In this document: piece after piece, positions 36,712-47,647 of the stretch
Numbering within the stretch: the first letter of the stretch is position 1
Layout: each line of letters starts with the position of its first letter
NCBI GenBank assembly: GCA_009733775.1
Contig: WOGZ01000215.1
Span: 1 to 59,583, forward strand
Direction of reading: 5' to 3'
From: Alectoria sarmentosa
Taxonomy: Eukaryota; Ascomycota; Lecanoromycetes; Lecanorales; Parmeliaceae
DNA length: 59,583 bases
The notes under the pieces: model-generated
Database searches by the model: none
Seen by the model: only the letters and a program-made list of their open reading frames with translations
Told to the model about the DNA's origin: nothing
Program-made: the position numbers and the translations under genes

Positions 36712-37565
36712 CACTTCTGCAACGTCCTGTCAAAGCCAATGACCGCCAACTCGACATTCAGACTCTTGAGCATCAGATCCATCGTATACCCCTCCTCATC
36801 CTCCTCCTCCACATCACCATCACCGTCACGCAACGACCCCGTCTTCCGCGCCCCCTCTTCCCGCTCATCCACCTCGTCGACATCAGTCCTCGCATACGCA
36901 GTCCCAGCACCTCCCCCTCCGCCCGTAAAGCCCGCCCCGTCTGCGTCTTCTCCCTCTCCATCCCCGTCCTCGCCCTCCTGGTTCTTCTTCGATTCAGGCT
37001 TGTCGTCGTCCCACCCGTACGACAACGCCTTCCTATCGCGCTCCCTCGCCCTCATGGCACCCACCCCTCCCATCCTGTTGACTTTGTCCCTCGCTCCCGC
37101 AAAGACCTCTTCCGCGGCCGCTCGGCTCGCGGCCCTCCATTTCGCAATCAGGAGCCGCAGTTCCCGATCGCGGGTCGAGGACTCGATCTTCAGCGCCTGG
37201 CTGGACGTTTCGAGCGCGGCGCGGGCGGCGGAGAGGCGGTTGAGGAGCTGGGTGTGTTGTTTCTGGAGGGCGAGGTATTCGGGCGAGGGTGGTGTGTGTT
37301 GTTGGTGGGGGAATGTGCGGCGGAGTGGGGTAGTTGTGGTTGGTGTGGGAACGGGGGCTGGTGGTGGGGAGGTGGATTGTGGAGTTGGGTCGTTTGGTTC
37401 GAGAGGTGGAGATGAGGTAGGTGAGGATAGGGCTTCTTTGGTAGATGAGGAGGGGGCGTTCGGCTTTGGCTTCAAGGGCGTTTTGAAGGGGGATTTGAAG
37501 GGTTGGGACAGGGTGTCTGAGGCGGCGTTTAGGCGACGGCGTTTCGAGGGCTGGATGGGTGACAT
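36702..37565 (-). CDS. sfr1: Sfr1/Mei5-type recombination accessory protein, 287 aa
   Basis: Single exon. The N-terminus MSPIQPSKRRRLN and the motif PFKSPFKTPLKPK (~23-35) are typical of fungal Sfr1/Mei5 proteins. After a Pro/Thr-rich disordered region, residues ~95-165 form the coiled-coil core (LLNRLSAARAALETSSQALK, then LLIAKWRAASRAAAEEVFAG and DKVNRMGGVGAMRARERDRK), the part known to bind Swi5. The end, DLMLKSLNVELAVIGFDRT, matches the conserved C-terminal helix. An acidic Gly/Asp/Glu-rich linker separates these. Swi5-Sfr1 acts in the nucleus to stabilise Rad51/Dmc1 filaments in homologous recombination. Assignment rests on the motif set rather than an alignment, and no Swi5 partner gene is in the window. 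Confidence 0.82.
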   Translation of the reverse strand: MSPIQPSKRRRLNAASDTLSQPFKSPFKTPLKPKPNAPSSSTKEALSSPTSSPPLEPNDPTPQSTSPPPAPVPTPTTTTPLRRTFPHQQHTPPSPEYLALQKQHTQLLNRLSAARAALETSSQALKIESSTRDRELRLLIAKWRAASRAAAEEVFAGARDKVNRMGGVGAMRARERDRKALSYGWDDDKPESKKNQEGEDGDGEGEDADGAGFTGGGGGAGTAYARTDVDEVDEREEGARKTGSLRDGDGDVEEEDEEGYTMDLMLKSLNVELAVIGFDRTLQKWID

Positions 37566-37854
37566 GATTGATGGAGGTGGAAGGGAAATTGTTTGGATTT
37601 GAATGTTGCGTTTTGAGGAAGAGCGTCAATAGATGGGACTGGCGCTAGTGACGCGCTTAGGGCTTCTCTACGTCAACCAACAAGCAAGCTTTTGCTGTCT
37701 CGCCTATTTACGTGAGCATCAGTCGGAATATGAATTTTTGATTAGGCAACTGTGATCAGTGGACTAGATACGATTGTAACTATATGTTAGGTGCAATTAT
37801 GAGATATCGCTTCTTGTAGATCACTCTAGATAAACCTCGTCTAAGAAGCCTCGA

Positions 37855-38650
37855 TCAAGAGCAACCCAATGCCTCTTCAGCATCTTCGACTAAAGCGACA
37901 TACCCAGCCAAGTAGGCAGGAACCGAGATACCTTCATTCTGTAGCATTGTGATCTTAGACTCGTAGTAGTTGTAGTTATCGTCGAGTGCCGCGCATTGGC
38001 TCGCAACTGAAGAAGCGCTGGCACTAGTTGAGAAGATGTCGAGGAGCTTGAGCTACTTGAGCCAGAATCCGAGCCCGTGGTAGTGGGCGCTGTAGTAGTG
38101 GCCAGAGAAGGCGCTGAGGTTGTGGCAGCGACAGCAGGTTTGTTGTTAACCAAGACAGCGCCGGCAGCACCAGAAGAAATATGAGCTGATCTTGCTGAAA
38201 CTGGAGATGATGTCGACGCTGATGAAGAGCCGAGCAGGAAATCCTACGCCAGCAAGGAAAAGGAGGTAGTTGAGTACCATCTTGACGAGGGGTTGAAACG
38301 AGGAATTGATATGGGAAGATTGTGCGAGAAGGCAGTTGATTGTCTCTTAGGGTCGAAGTCACTGTGAAGGCTAGATATTGAAGAAGGAGCCTGAAGAAGC
38401 AGTACAAGGGAAGGATGCCCCTCTATATTCAAAGAAGCAAAAGTGTGCTCACAGAGTATAATCACAAGACATAGGGAACGATACGCCCGTGAGCGCCGCG
38501 ATACGTAAAGCTCCAACTTACCTTGAGAGAATCGTCAACTTGGCCAAAGGAGAAGCCGTCGCCAGCCAAGGGCATAGGCCATTTGACAGGATGTAAACCC
38601 ATTTGATAGGCCGGGCGCGAGCAGGCAGCGGCAGGAGCCTGATGTGCCAT
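37855..38650 (-). CDS. Cryptic three-exon gene, ~155 aa unknown protein
   Basis: Proposed exons 38650-38522, 38243-38057 and 38006-37855, with introns of 278 and 50 nt. Intron 1 starts at a perfect GTAAGT and ends in a pyrimidine tract plus GCGTAG; intron 2 is GTAGCT...CTTCAG. Joined, they give one frame of 156 codons including the stop: an N-part (MAHQAPAAACSRPAYQMGLH), a Ser/Thr/Ala-rich middle (LATTTAPTTTGSDSGS) and an acidic C-part with AALDDNYNYYESKITMLQNE and AYLAGYVALVEDAEEALGCS. No signal peptide and no known domain. Support is that two independent splices keep phase and expose protein-like text in a different frame at the end. It could instead be two fragments or a different start. 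Confidence 0.45.
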
Positions 38651-39449
38651 TTTCAACGTTCACTTGAGCAACAAAAGGTGATCGAAAAAAATATCTCCTC
38701 CAGTCGAAGATGCTGATAAGGGTTCAACAAGAGATTGAAAGGTAAGAAGAAGAGCGTCACGGAACCTAGATCGAAGGAGAGCTTAAGAAGAAATCGCTGA
38801 TAGTATGGTGTACACAGAATCTCTCAAGCCAATGGAGAAAACAAATGCCCAAGGCCCCCCCTCCGAGCCGAGAAGTCAGAACGTTGAAGGCGTTGTATAA
38901 AGAAAAGGCTACCAAAGGAGGGACGTAGATGCACTATCGCCTCATGATGTATACGGAGAACAAGCATAGGCCAAATATTGATACTCAGAGGATACGACGG
39001 AGCAAATTCAGAAAAGCTGCTGATATGCTTGTCTCAAAGTCGGCTGCTTCGTGGATACTGACGACTGTAGGAGACAGTCTCCCGTGCACCCGGGGAACTG
39101 AAAAGCATCCATCATCAACAACGGCCAATGATAGCACACAAGCACAGCATGGAAGTTGGAACTCATCTTTGAGCACAAGTACCTAGGACGAAAATACATA
39201 TGAGTTGCGACTCCGAGGAAGCTGCGAGGTTGGGATTAACGGTATCTTGGCAGCGCTAAATCTAAAACCGGGTACTAGTCCTGTACTCCGTAGCACCAGT
39301 GCTAGATGCAAGCCATCAAGGAGCCAAGCAAATGTTCTTCTCCTGGTGTCCAAAAACAAAACATACCTCCATTAGTAGTCAAGAACACCAATTGACCTTT
39401 CCCTCCCTACTACAAATCCTCCCACTCACAGAGCCTCAATAAAGCCAAC
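38651..39449. other. Intergenic, divergent promoters
   Basis: Separates the minus-strand cryptic gene from the plus-strand SRPBCC gene. No coding sequence was supported; the short frames at 38929-39186 lack domain or composition evidence. A TC-rich leader lies just before 39450. Confidence 0.4.
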
Positions 39450-40058
39450 ATGACGAGTCGCATCCCCACTTCGACCTCAATCACAGAGTCCTCCGTCATT
39501 GCTGCCCCTCTCGCCCAAGTCTGGCACCTGATCAAACTCCAAGACTTCCACCACTTCTGGACAAAGCTCGACAAGAGCCATCATGTCAAGGGTGCCTCCC
39601 ATGAGACCGACATTGTCAAATGGACCTTTAAGGATGGCACTGAGCAGGAGGTGAAGCAGGAAGAGCATTCGGTATAGCAGATGCTTTCTTTTACCTTCTC
39701 CGACCTCCTCTTGCTCAAGTTGCATTCCGTGTTGCTGACACGGCTCTTTTTTGTAGAGCATTGACCACTTCATCACCTACTCGGTCATCTCATCTACCCC
39801 AGCTCTCACATACTCCAGCGTCATTTCCACCATAAGATGCCATACTGTGACCACCGGCCCGAGCGAAGGGTCAACTTTCGTGCAATGGTCGGCTCACTTC
39901 TCCTCGGACGCTGATGCTGGTATGAAAGAGCCTCTCGAGCTAAATAGACAGCGAAATATTGTGGCTAATATATGCAAACAGGAGTCATCGAGGATGCTAA
40001 GTTCAAGCGCAAGGAGGCTTTGGCTGACCTGGCCCACACGGCCATAGGAAAGAAGTGA
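39450..40058 (+). CDS. SRPBCC (START/Bet v 1-like) superfamily protein, 153 aa
   Basis: Three exons, 39450-39671, 39757-39919 and 39982-40058, joined in phase across introns of 85 nt (GTATAG...TTGTAG) and 62 nt (GTATGA...AAACAG). The fold is recognisable from TESSVIAAPLAQVWHLIKLQ at the N-terminus (strand 1 and first helix), TDIVKWTFKDGTEQEV, a middle block TYSSVISTIRCHTVTTGPSE, SGSTFVQWSAHFSSDADA-like text, and the long C-terminal helix EDAKFKRKEALADLAHTAI. The length of about 150 residues is normal for the family. SRPBCC proteins hold a hydrophobic ligand in a central cavity; many fungal ones are labelled polyketide cyclase-like without biochemical proof. The specific ligand and role here are unknown. 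No biosynthetic cluster surrounds it. Confidence 0.86.
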
Positions 40059-40806
40059 AAGGGATGGATTGCAGACACAAAGAAGATGGATTGTACGATA
40101 CAACGATATGAAATAGATGACATGAATTGCAGGCAAAAATGTGCATAGGCTTCAAACATAGGGGACCACCAATAAAAGTTGCTCGATATTCCTTCCTCTC
40201 AGTCTAGAATCCAATAAGGTCATAACGGTTCTTGGTTTTATGATCTTCGGCATTGGGAAGAATAGGGCACACTGTAATCCTACTCTCTTGGTCTGCACAT
40301 GTGGCAGCAGGTGAGCCAGACCAGGCTCGTCCACAGGATGCTCTTGCAACAGTTGACTCTGTTCTGATATCATGCCAGCTCTTTAGTATGAAAGTTGATA
40401 TCTTTTTGGAATGTGCATTGCTTTGTCTATCTTGAAGCCATTATGCTTAGCAGCGACATTGGTTGTGCTGATGAGTCCGTTCTTGTGCCACTGTTTATGG
40501 ATAAAAGCTAGCTTCTGGCACTCTCGCATTCACTTTAGCACCGATAGCTCCTTCTCAATTTGACACTATGGTTGCCAAGCAACGGGCTTTCAATTGTCAT
40601 TGTAATGGAAAGAAATGAGCCTTTCAAAAGTCAACACCCCAGTCTAGGATTGCCGAACACATCAACATCTTCTTTGTCGACAACACAATGCTTCTGCCGG
40701 GGCCATCGCCCACAAATAGCTTCTTCGTTTGCACTATATCCTGACCTCTAGCACATCATCAAACATATGCTTCAATCAGAGTGAGCACCTCTGCTTAACC
40801 CACAAA
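40059..40806. other. Intergenic, no supported gene
   Basis: Gap between two plus-strand genes. Short frames show no domain. The leader just before 40807 contains a possible upstream ATG in frame at 40729 but without protein-like composition, so 40807 (acaaaatgcc) was chosen as the start. Confidence 0.4.
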
Positions 40807-42062
40807 ATGCCTCTCTCAGTCCTCGTCAGCGACGGTGACCCGTCAAACGCTTTCCATGATCAGTTCTCTACTATTATCCGCCTTGAATCCCGCCTTCAGG
40901 GGGATCACTCAGAAGACATAACCGGACCTCCACGCCAGCGCTGGGTCGTCAGACATCTTACCGAAGTGGCCCGAGCTCAGCGGTTCACCTCACAACGATC
41001 AACTGCACTGGCATCGACATTGAATGTACATGCTCCAGAATTTTTCACACCTCCACATGCACATGTATCGACATTGAATGTGCATGCTCGAGAGTTCATC
41101 ACACCTCCGCCTATACAGGCAACGACGACCAGTCGCTCACAGCGTATTACGCCTTGGTACGAGCACTTCAATCTAGCCGATCAAGGACTTTATTTTGACT
41201 CCTTCGGTCCTCAACCTCGGACTACGCCATTCAACAGCCTCTCTCGTCATCCGAGCCCTTACACCCCTTTCAATCCTGCAGACCTAGTAGGATATCGCGC
41301 GGCAGTGAGAGCACAACTACTCCAAAGCAGCGAGAGTCAGCACAACGCAACAAGTGGGCAAAACAACCACACCCCGGATTCCTTTATCCGCCCGAGCCCC
41401 AATCTCCCGCACACTCAACCTCCGTCAACACCAACCAACAACTTCCCCCGGGTCCGATACCCGTCAACCCCTCCCAATCGACCAATCAGACACCGTCGCC
41501 ACACACCATCCACGGACTCGGATTCTCTTCCCGAGCTCCTCGACAGAAGTACGCTACGCGCCAGCACCGAACCCATCGTCGAGTCTGCTGGAATGGGGAC
41601 CCTCACGGCACCCGAGCATTACCAGCCCTTTGAGATCTACGCCCTCGAGATCAGAAGAGGAGACTTCATTCAGTCTGTCAAGAACCCAGGTGCGTAATCG
41701 CGGTGTGATTGTTTCCCTCATCAGTGCAATATCATTATCTTTCACTCCTTGATTCATTCATTTTCATCACATCACATCTACTTTTCCAAAGAAACACAAC
41801 TGACCCCTAAGCCCAATCAGGCGAAGTGATGGACCACTATCCCTGCGAACCCCTCGACTACGAGCCCATCGGCGAGAACGAAGCCAGACCCGTCAACACC
41901 AACGGCGGTCTCCGCATTCAATTCAAAGGAGCAGACGGGACGATCCGCGCCAAGGTCTTCAAGGGGCTCGACAAGGTGCGAATTCTACGTGAGGTGGCCA
42001 AAGATGATGATGATGATCAGGAGGCGGCGGAGGAGGAGGAGGTGAAGAAGGAGGGTCAGTGA
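40807..42062 (+). CDS. Unrecognised protein, 374 aa, acidic C-terminus
   Basis: Two exons, 40807-41689 and 41821-42062, with a 131-nt intron (GTGCGT...AATCAG). I do not recognise the family. The N-terminal part contains an imperfect internal duplication: STLNVHAPEFFTPPHAH is followed directly by STLNVHAREFITPPPIQ (~residues 77-110). The middle is Pro/Ser/Arg-rich and probably disordered. The C-terminal ~110 residues look folded and conserved-like, with PFEIYALEIRRGDFIQSV, CEPLDYEPIGENEARPV and LRIQFKGADGTIRAKVFKGL, followed by an Asp/Glu-rich tail DDDDDQEAAEEEE. No targeting signal. Frame and splice sites support it as a gene; function unknown. Confidence 0.68.
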
Positions 42063-42158
42063 GGGTTTACCGAAATCAATCAAGATGAAAAATCGGAGAA
42101 TGAACGGGGCGGTCGTGGATGATCAATGCGGTGGAGATGTCGACTGCTTAGAAGCAGA

Positions 42159-42275
42159 TGCAGTCAGTCAGTCACGATAGGATGGATCAACCGATGCTAC
42201 TGGATAGATAGTAAACTGAATACGATGCTGTCTATTGAAACCTCTGGTATTGTACAGACAGGCGCATACTGTCAG
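42159..42275 (+). repeat. Direct repeat copy A (~115 bp)
   Basis: Matches 43013-43126 in the same orientation; shared words include actggatagata, ctattgaaacct and the start gtcagtc.cgataggatg. Most mismatches to copy B are transitions. Confidence 0.75.
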
Positions 42276-43012
42276 TCTACTCGCTACAGTGGGAACTGTG
42301 GGTTCGTGAGTCGCATAGGGAGTCATGGATCAGTAGCCATGACCCATGACCGGCCCTCACATGGAATGTGCTAGAACAGTGATCATAGCGGAGACACGTA
42401 CGTGTCATGATGGAGTGGTATATATGCCTGTCCTGCATCAGGCAATAACTCTCCATTTGATTTCATCTCTTTCAGAGCCATAACATGTTGAAAGATGGTT
42501 GGTTCCCAGCCTCCTCCGGCCTGTTGCCATGCCAGCCACATGATTAGTACTGTATATAGAGCCTGCTCCAGGGGAGCTTTGGGAGAATAATCAATCCATC
42601 ATTCCCATCCCATCATCATATTCCAACATAACATTCTTTCTTTCTTTCTTGCTCACTTCACCCGCCCGCCCGCCCGCCTCTTTTGTATCCTTTCCATTTT
42701 TTCACTCCAGATCTACTTATGGCGCTCAGATAGATGTAAAGAATATTTTTTCTTATGTAACGCCAAGGGACGAGAATATAGAATATGCCTGTTTCAAAGC
42801 TTTAAGTATGCGATGATTGATGGCCCTGACGTTCGTTGAGATGATTTATGGCTCAATCACTACTATTTATCTACGTTATTCGTATGTATGCTCTCATGTG
42901 TGTGTGTGTGATGTGTGTGTATGTGTATTTTAGGGATTGAAACATACCACAAATCACAAACCTTTCACTCTCCCGTACTACTTACTTAATCTCGTACAAT
43001 TAACGATTGATG

Positions 43013-43126
43013 TAGTCAGTCGCGATAGGATGAATTTATCGATCGATACTACTGGATAGATAATAAATTGAATACAATATCGCCTATTGAAACCTTTAAT
43101 GTTGTAGAGGCAGACGCATGCTGTAA
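43013..43126 (+). repeat. Direct repeat copy B (~115 bp), A/T-enriched
   Basis: Second copy of the element at 42159-42275. Where the two differ, copy B more often has A or T in place of G or C (for example taataaattgaatacaata against tagtaaactgaatacgatg), which is the direction expected from cytosine-deamination mutation of repeats. Confidence 0.75.
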
Positions 43127-43511
43127 GTAAGTTTATGGATTATGAAATGTATTACAATGATCATTCTCCCGTGCTGCTTGTCCTCGCATAACGATCGATC
43201 GATGGGAGCGGAGAGTCACAGACACCGTTGCAAACAAACGGCTCTTCTCCTGATACTGAAACTCTCCTTCCTCCCCGATGAAAAAGTGCTGCATCTCACA
43301 ATTTCGATCCAACCATCGGCCAGGTAAAGAAAGGGACGCACCAATCCGCCTCATACTCAAAAAGGGTGCCAGACGGCACAAAGAATCGAAACGTTGTACA
43401 CGGGGCACAGAACACCACACACAAACCACACAAACGGGGTTCAGTCAATAACACAGAGCATAGTGCATCTTTCCAGTGCATGCAATCACCCGAACGAAGC
43501 ACCCATGCCCC

Positions 43512-46500
43512 TCATTCGATCCCAGCCCTCCACATCTCCACACACCTCGTCGCCTCGGCCAGACTCTTTCTGCAAAGCGCGTGGGCGACCTCGGCCCTCC
43601 TGGCCGCCTGCTTGGCCTCCTCCATGGCCTTTTCGGCGTTGCGGGCCTGCGTGATGCCCTCGACCATGACGCTGCCCAGCTGCAGCAGCTTCTCCTTCTT
43701 GGGCGAGGAGCGTTCCTTGCGCGAGAGGTCGAGGAGTTCCATGGCGAGGTGGGTCGAGGTGGACGTTTCCGTGGGGACGGGCGAGAAGGGGGAGGGGGTG
43801 CCCGGGGTGGCGGGGCGGGTCGCAATGCTGGGGCGGGGCGTGCTGGCGGTGGAGCGGGCGGTGCTGGCGGTGGAGCGGGCGATGGAGGCGAGGGTTGGGC
43901 GGTGGACGGGGTGGACTTCGGAGATGGGCGGGAAGGGACTACCGGAGGCCGGGTTGACGGTGGCTTTGGACTTTGTCTTCTTGCCGGATTTGAGGGGCTC
44001 GTTCTCGGAGGAACGCTTGTGGAAGAGACCGCGGAAGATGGAGAGGCTGCCTTTGGACGCGGATGCTTGCGATTTGCTGGACTCGTGAGCGGTGGAATCG
44101 CGCTTGGAGGCGTGGTTGGAGAGGTCGACTTGCGATGTGCCGTGGCCGCGGAGTGAGCCTAGGTTGTTCTGGCGATGGGCGAAGTCCTGGGGTTTGTCTT
44201 TGGGTGGAGTTGGAGGTGGTTTGTCGGCGCTTAGGGGCGAGACGGGAGAATTCTTAGCTGTAGTAAAATCGAGGTGGGCTATACGGGAGGAGCTTCGTGG
44301 TGGATGGCTACCAGAGTTAGCGAGTTTCTGCAATGGACGTTGCTCTGGAGTAGAAGGCAGGTGGATGACAGAGGCATCGTCCTCCTTGTTCTTGGGCTCC
44401 TGCCCGAAATCTTTGGTTGCAACGGCGATATCCTCATGGGGACTCGCTTCGTTTGACTGGGTTTTATCAGTGTGAAAACCATTTGTCTTGGGCTCCTTCC
44501 CAAAATCTCCGGCTGCAGTCGCAGTATCCTCAAAGGGGCTACTCGTTTTGTCGCAGAGCTTGAAATCGGGCTGAATACCATTCTCGATGTGAGAGTCGAT
44601 GGATGAGAATCCGGTAGTAACGGGTAACTCATCACTCGAAACGCCAGTGTTCTCTCCGAGGGGAATGATCGAGGACTCTTCCGCAGTTGCATTTCGCTCT
44701 TGACCATTGATATCATTTCCTTCTTCAAGGCTTGCCTGAAGCTGTGAACGTGCATCGAAAAAGGGGTCATTGAAGGATGTACGGGTAGAGGAGCCTTTGG
44801 CAGATGCACCTGTGCTCTCGTGATGCAGCCGTGACGTTAGTTTGTGGGAGCCATTAAGTAAATGGTCAATGACAGGTGAGATCCTCCCGAGATCTGCACT
44901 CTTCACTTTCTTCTCCCTAATTTTGGTATCGATTAAACCAACACGAGAGCCCTTGCGAGAGAGGCCCTGGCTAGAAGAGGGGCGATCTGGGCGGTCCTTT
45001 TGATCTTTCTTCATCATATTGCGGTCGAGCTCCTTGCTCTTCTTCTTACTCAGCGGATTTCTGTCGGTCTTGCTATCAGGGCCCATAATAAAACGCTCGG
45101 CAGACGGAGAGATCTTCAAAATCGGGCCGAACTCAGGCGAAGCGGTAGACAGACGCTTGACCTTGTAAGCGTGCTGAGGTGACTCTTCAATGCTTTCGAG
45201 AATATGTGCACCATAATTGTCGATCAGCGCCTGTGAAGGATGACCTGCGGAATAAGACTGTTTGAGGTCCATAGTCATATCTGGCGATGAATCAGATAAA
45301 GTCTGATCGAGGTCCCTGACCATGTCTAAGGATGGATGTCCCTCGAAGATCGCAAATTCATCGCGGGCTTCCTTCTTCACTGCGCTGACTCCAAATCTCT
45401 TCGGGTCCGAAGCCTCGTCTTTGTCGTTGGCATTGGGCTGTCTCGGCATGTTTGACACCACTTGACGAGGCACAGGGATGGAGCTGTTGCGTAGGCTTGC
45501 AGGTACTTCGACGAGTGCCTTCTCAGAAGACTTGCCATGCTTGGTATCCTGGTATCTGGAAGCAGGAGTTGCGGGTGCCGGACGATTTGGTGCAGATCGG
45601 CTTGAAGGTGCAATGGGAAGAGGTGGTGTTGACTCTCGGAACTCGCTTCGAAGGCTCCCGCGACTGCTTGGACGACGAGGATGTGTCGGACGTCGGCTGC
45701 CAGCAACGAATTGCGCTGGAGCTCGATTGGCTCCAATTGACTCTCTAGACGGATTGGTGCGAAGCGGGTGTGGGACAGGCTTTGCCGGTGGTGTTAGGGA
45801 ACGGGAGGTTTGGGCTCGATTGCCGCCTATTGGCTCCTTAGATGGATTTGTGCGAAGCGGGTGCGGTGGTGTTAAACGACGGGCTTGGGCCTCTTTGCGA
45901 GCGCGTAAGCTATCTCGTCGAGTGGCGCCCAAGGCAGGCTCAGGAGTTGCGGTAAAGTCTGTAAAGCCGACGACCTTGTTCTGGCCGTCTTTGATCAGCT
46001 GACCAGCAGACAGACGAGCACGAAGCGAGGAAGTACGAGTCTGACGTGGTTCGATTGCAGGCCTTGACTCTTGTGCTGACTTCTCTACAGCTGCGGCGCC
46101 AGCTGACAGATTGGATGGAGATTCGGATCCTATCCTTGTGGACTTCGCTTGCACAACCGGTCCAGAATCATAGACCCCATCTTTAAAAGGGTCGTCGATG
46201 TGATTATGTCCCGCAGCCGTGTCCTTGCTGGCGCTTGAAAGCTTGCCAAGATTTGGCGAAGAGACTTCTTTGCGAGGAATCTTGTACATCGTTGAGTACC
46301 TAGAGACAGGAAGCTGCTCCTCGCCTGGGACTTGACGAAGAGTATTGCCAAGGACAGGATACCTCTCCTTCTGGCTTGACACCGCTTGCTGTGTCAACTG
46401 CGAGCCAGTCTCACGCATCATCTCCTGAAGAGTTCTGGGGCTCGTAGGCCGCCTTGGATAAAGGACTGGCCAATCTTCTTCATGGACGACCATGCCAGGT

Positions 46501-47126
46501 GGTGAGCGACGGCGAAGAGGCTTGTCGCTGGCGTCGATGAGGGTTTTGGACTCAGGAAACTCACTGGGGTTGGGGATTCGACCATTAGGAGGATTGGGAA
46601 GTGGCTTATCCGTAGGTGAAACCTTTTGCGGCTGCATCTTTGTTGATGGGGGAGTGTCTAAGACTCTACTGTAAGAGGCGGCAGCAAGCTGGAGAGGTTA
46701 ACAACGTCTGTGGTAGCAGTCCGAAGTATGACATACCTTGTCGGGGAAGCTGACTGTTTTCGAATTTTTGGGAAGCCCTTCTTTCTTGGAACAAGGGGTG
46801 CCATCAGCAGTACGGTGGAAACCGACGCGTTTAGCAGCTGATTTCATCCACGTATTACTACTCTCTGCTTTGGTAGACTTTGAAGGTACAGGCGTTATAT
46901 TGCGATCATTGCGATCATGTTCCTTCCCATTAACTGCCGCGGACTGTAAGGAAGAAGAAAAGGTTGGTGTCATGAAGTGTGGGGATTTGGATTTGACAGA
47001 ATTCTCATTCTCGGCTGGTCTCTTCGCTGAAGTTGGCGAATCAAGAGATTGATATCCCATGGAATAAGTCGATTGGCGCTTCATGGTGTTGCCGGCTCGT
47101 GCTGTGATGTCGGTCAAAGTCCCCAT
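43512..47126 (-). CDS. Large disordered protein with C-terminal coiled coil, ~1171 aa
   Basis: Exon 2 (46637-43512) is a single 1041-codon frame. Exon 1 (47126-46737) is proposed upstream: it opens MGTLTDITARAGNTMKRQ, ends NSKTVSFPDK and joins in phase through a 99-nt intron (GTATGT...CAAAG) to MQPQKVSPTDKPLPNPP. The acceptor is unusual, so exon 2 could alternatively be a gene on its own starting at 46637. Nearly all of the protein is low-complexity, rich in Ser, Pro, Lys and Glu, with internal near-repeats HPLRTNPSKEPIGGNRAQ / HPLRTNPSRESIGANRAP (~390-440). The last ~85 residues (THLAMELLDLSRKERSSPKK ... RKSLAEATRCVEMWRAGIE) form a helical coiled coil that appears to be the only folded part. 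No known domain; likely scaffold or regulatory protein (inference). Confidence 0.68.
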
Positions 47127-47647
47127 ATTATATGGATGCGTGAAGGTTCTGAGGTGTGTGCAGAATTTTTCAAAGGTGTTGAGGTCAAGCGCCTTACAAA
47201 TAACCTGAAAGAATTCAGGCGGGTATAAAGGGTAAACAATCCCAATCACGGTGTAAATACACACCGTCACTTAACAACTATGACTGCTCAACACAGATGA
47301 TAAGCCTTATCAGATTGATGATCACCTAGTGATATGCCAAAGGCAAAGTGTCAAAAAAAGTAATAGTTGAAACAGGGACGAATTCTCAAAACCTCGATCA
47401 AGACGGGGTTGACGAAAACGGTTCTGGGCATTGACCATTATCAGTAAGGCATGATTCCGGATCGATGTCCAAAGTCGACTTGAGAATGAGGTTTTGGTGC
47501 CTCAGATTGCCACTTTTGTTGACAGCTTGCCAGGCTGTCCTGCTTGCAATGGTATGCCATATGTACCCGAGTGCTCCAGGTGATTGATGACGTCCCTTTT
47601 CTCAATATATAGAGCCCTGCAAATGTCTGCCGTGTGTACCATAATCT
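47127..47647. other. Intergenic/promoter of the large disordered protein
   Basis: Holds the promoter of the minus-strand gene ending at 43512 and the 3' end of the GFA-type gene. Contains a tatatag word near 47610. No coding sequence was supported; the in-frame extension upstream of 47126 (toward 47270) reads poorly and was left out. Confidence 0.4.

Larger units (their letters stand above)
42063..43511. other. Intergenic with diverged direct repeats and simple repeats
   Basis: Lies between the 3' ends of two convergent genes. It holds two diverged direct copies of a ~115-bp element (listed separately), a tctttctttc tract and a (CCCG)n run near 42660-42680, and a (TG)n-like run at 42899-42926. 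No coding sequence was supported. Confidence 0.55.

Noticed and set aside
36739..37602. Long plus-strand frame opposite sfr1
   Set aside because: It is the antisense of the Sfr1 coding sequence; Ser/Gly/Val-rich text mirrors its Pro/Thr and acidic codons and has no domain.
43445..44156. Plus-strand Ala/Gly/Arg-rich frames over the 3' part of the large disordered gene
   Set aside because: Antisense of a GC-rich coding region whose minus frame is open for more than 1000 codons.
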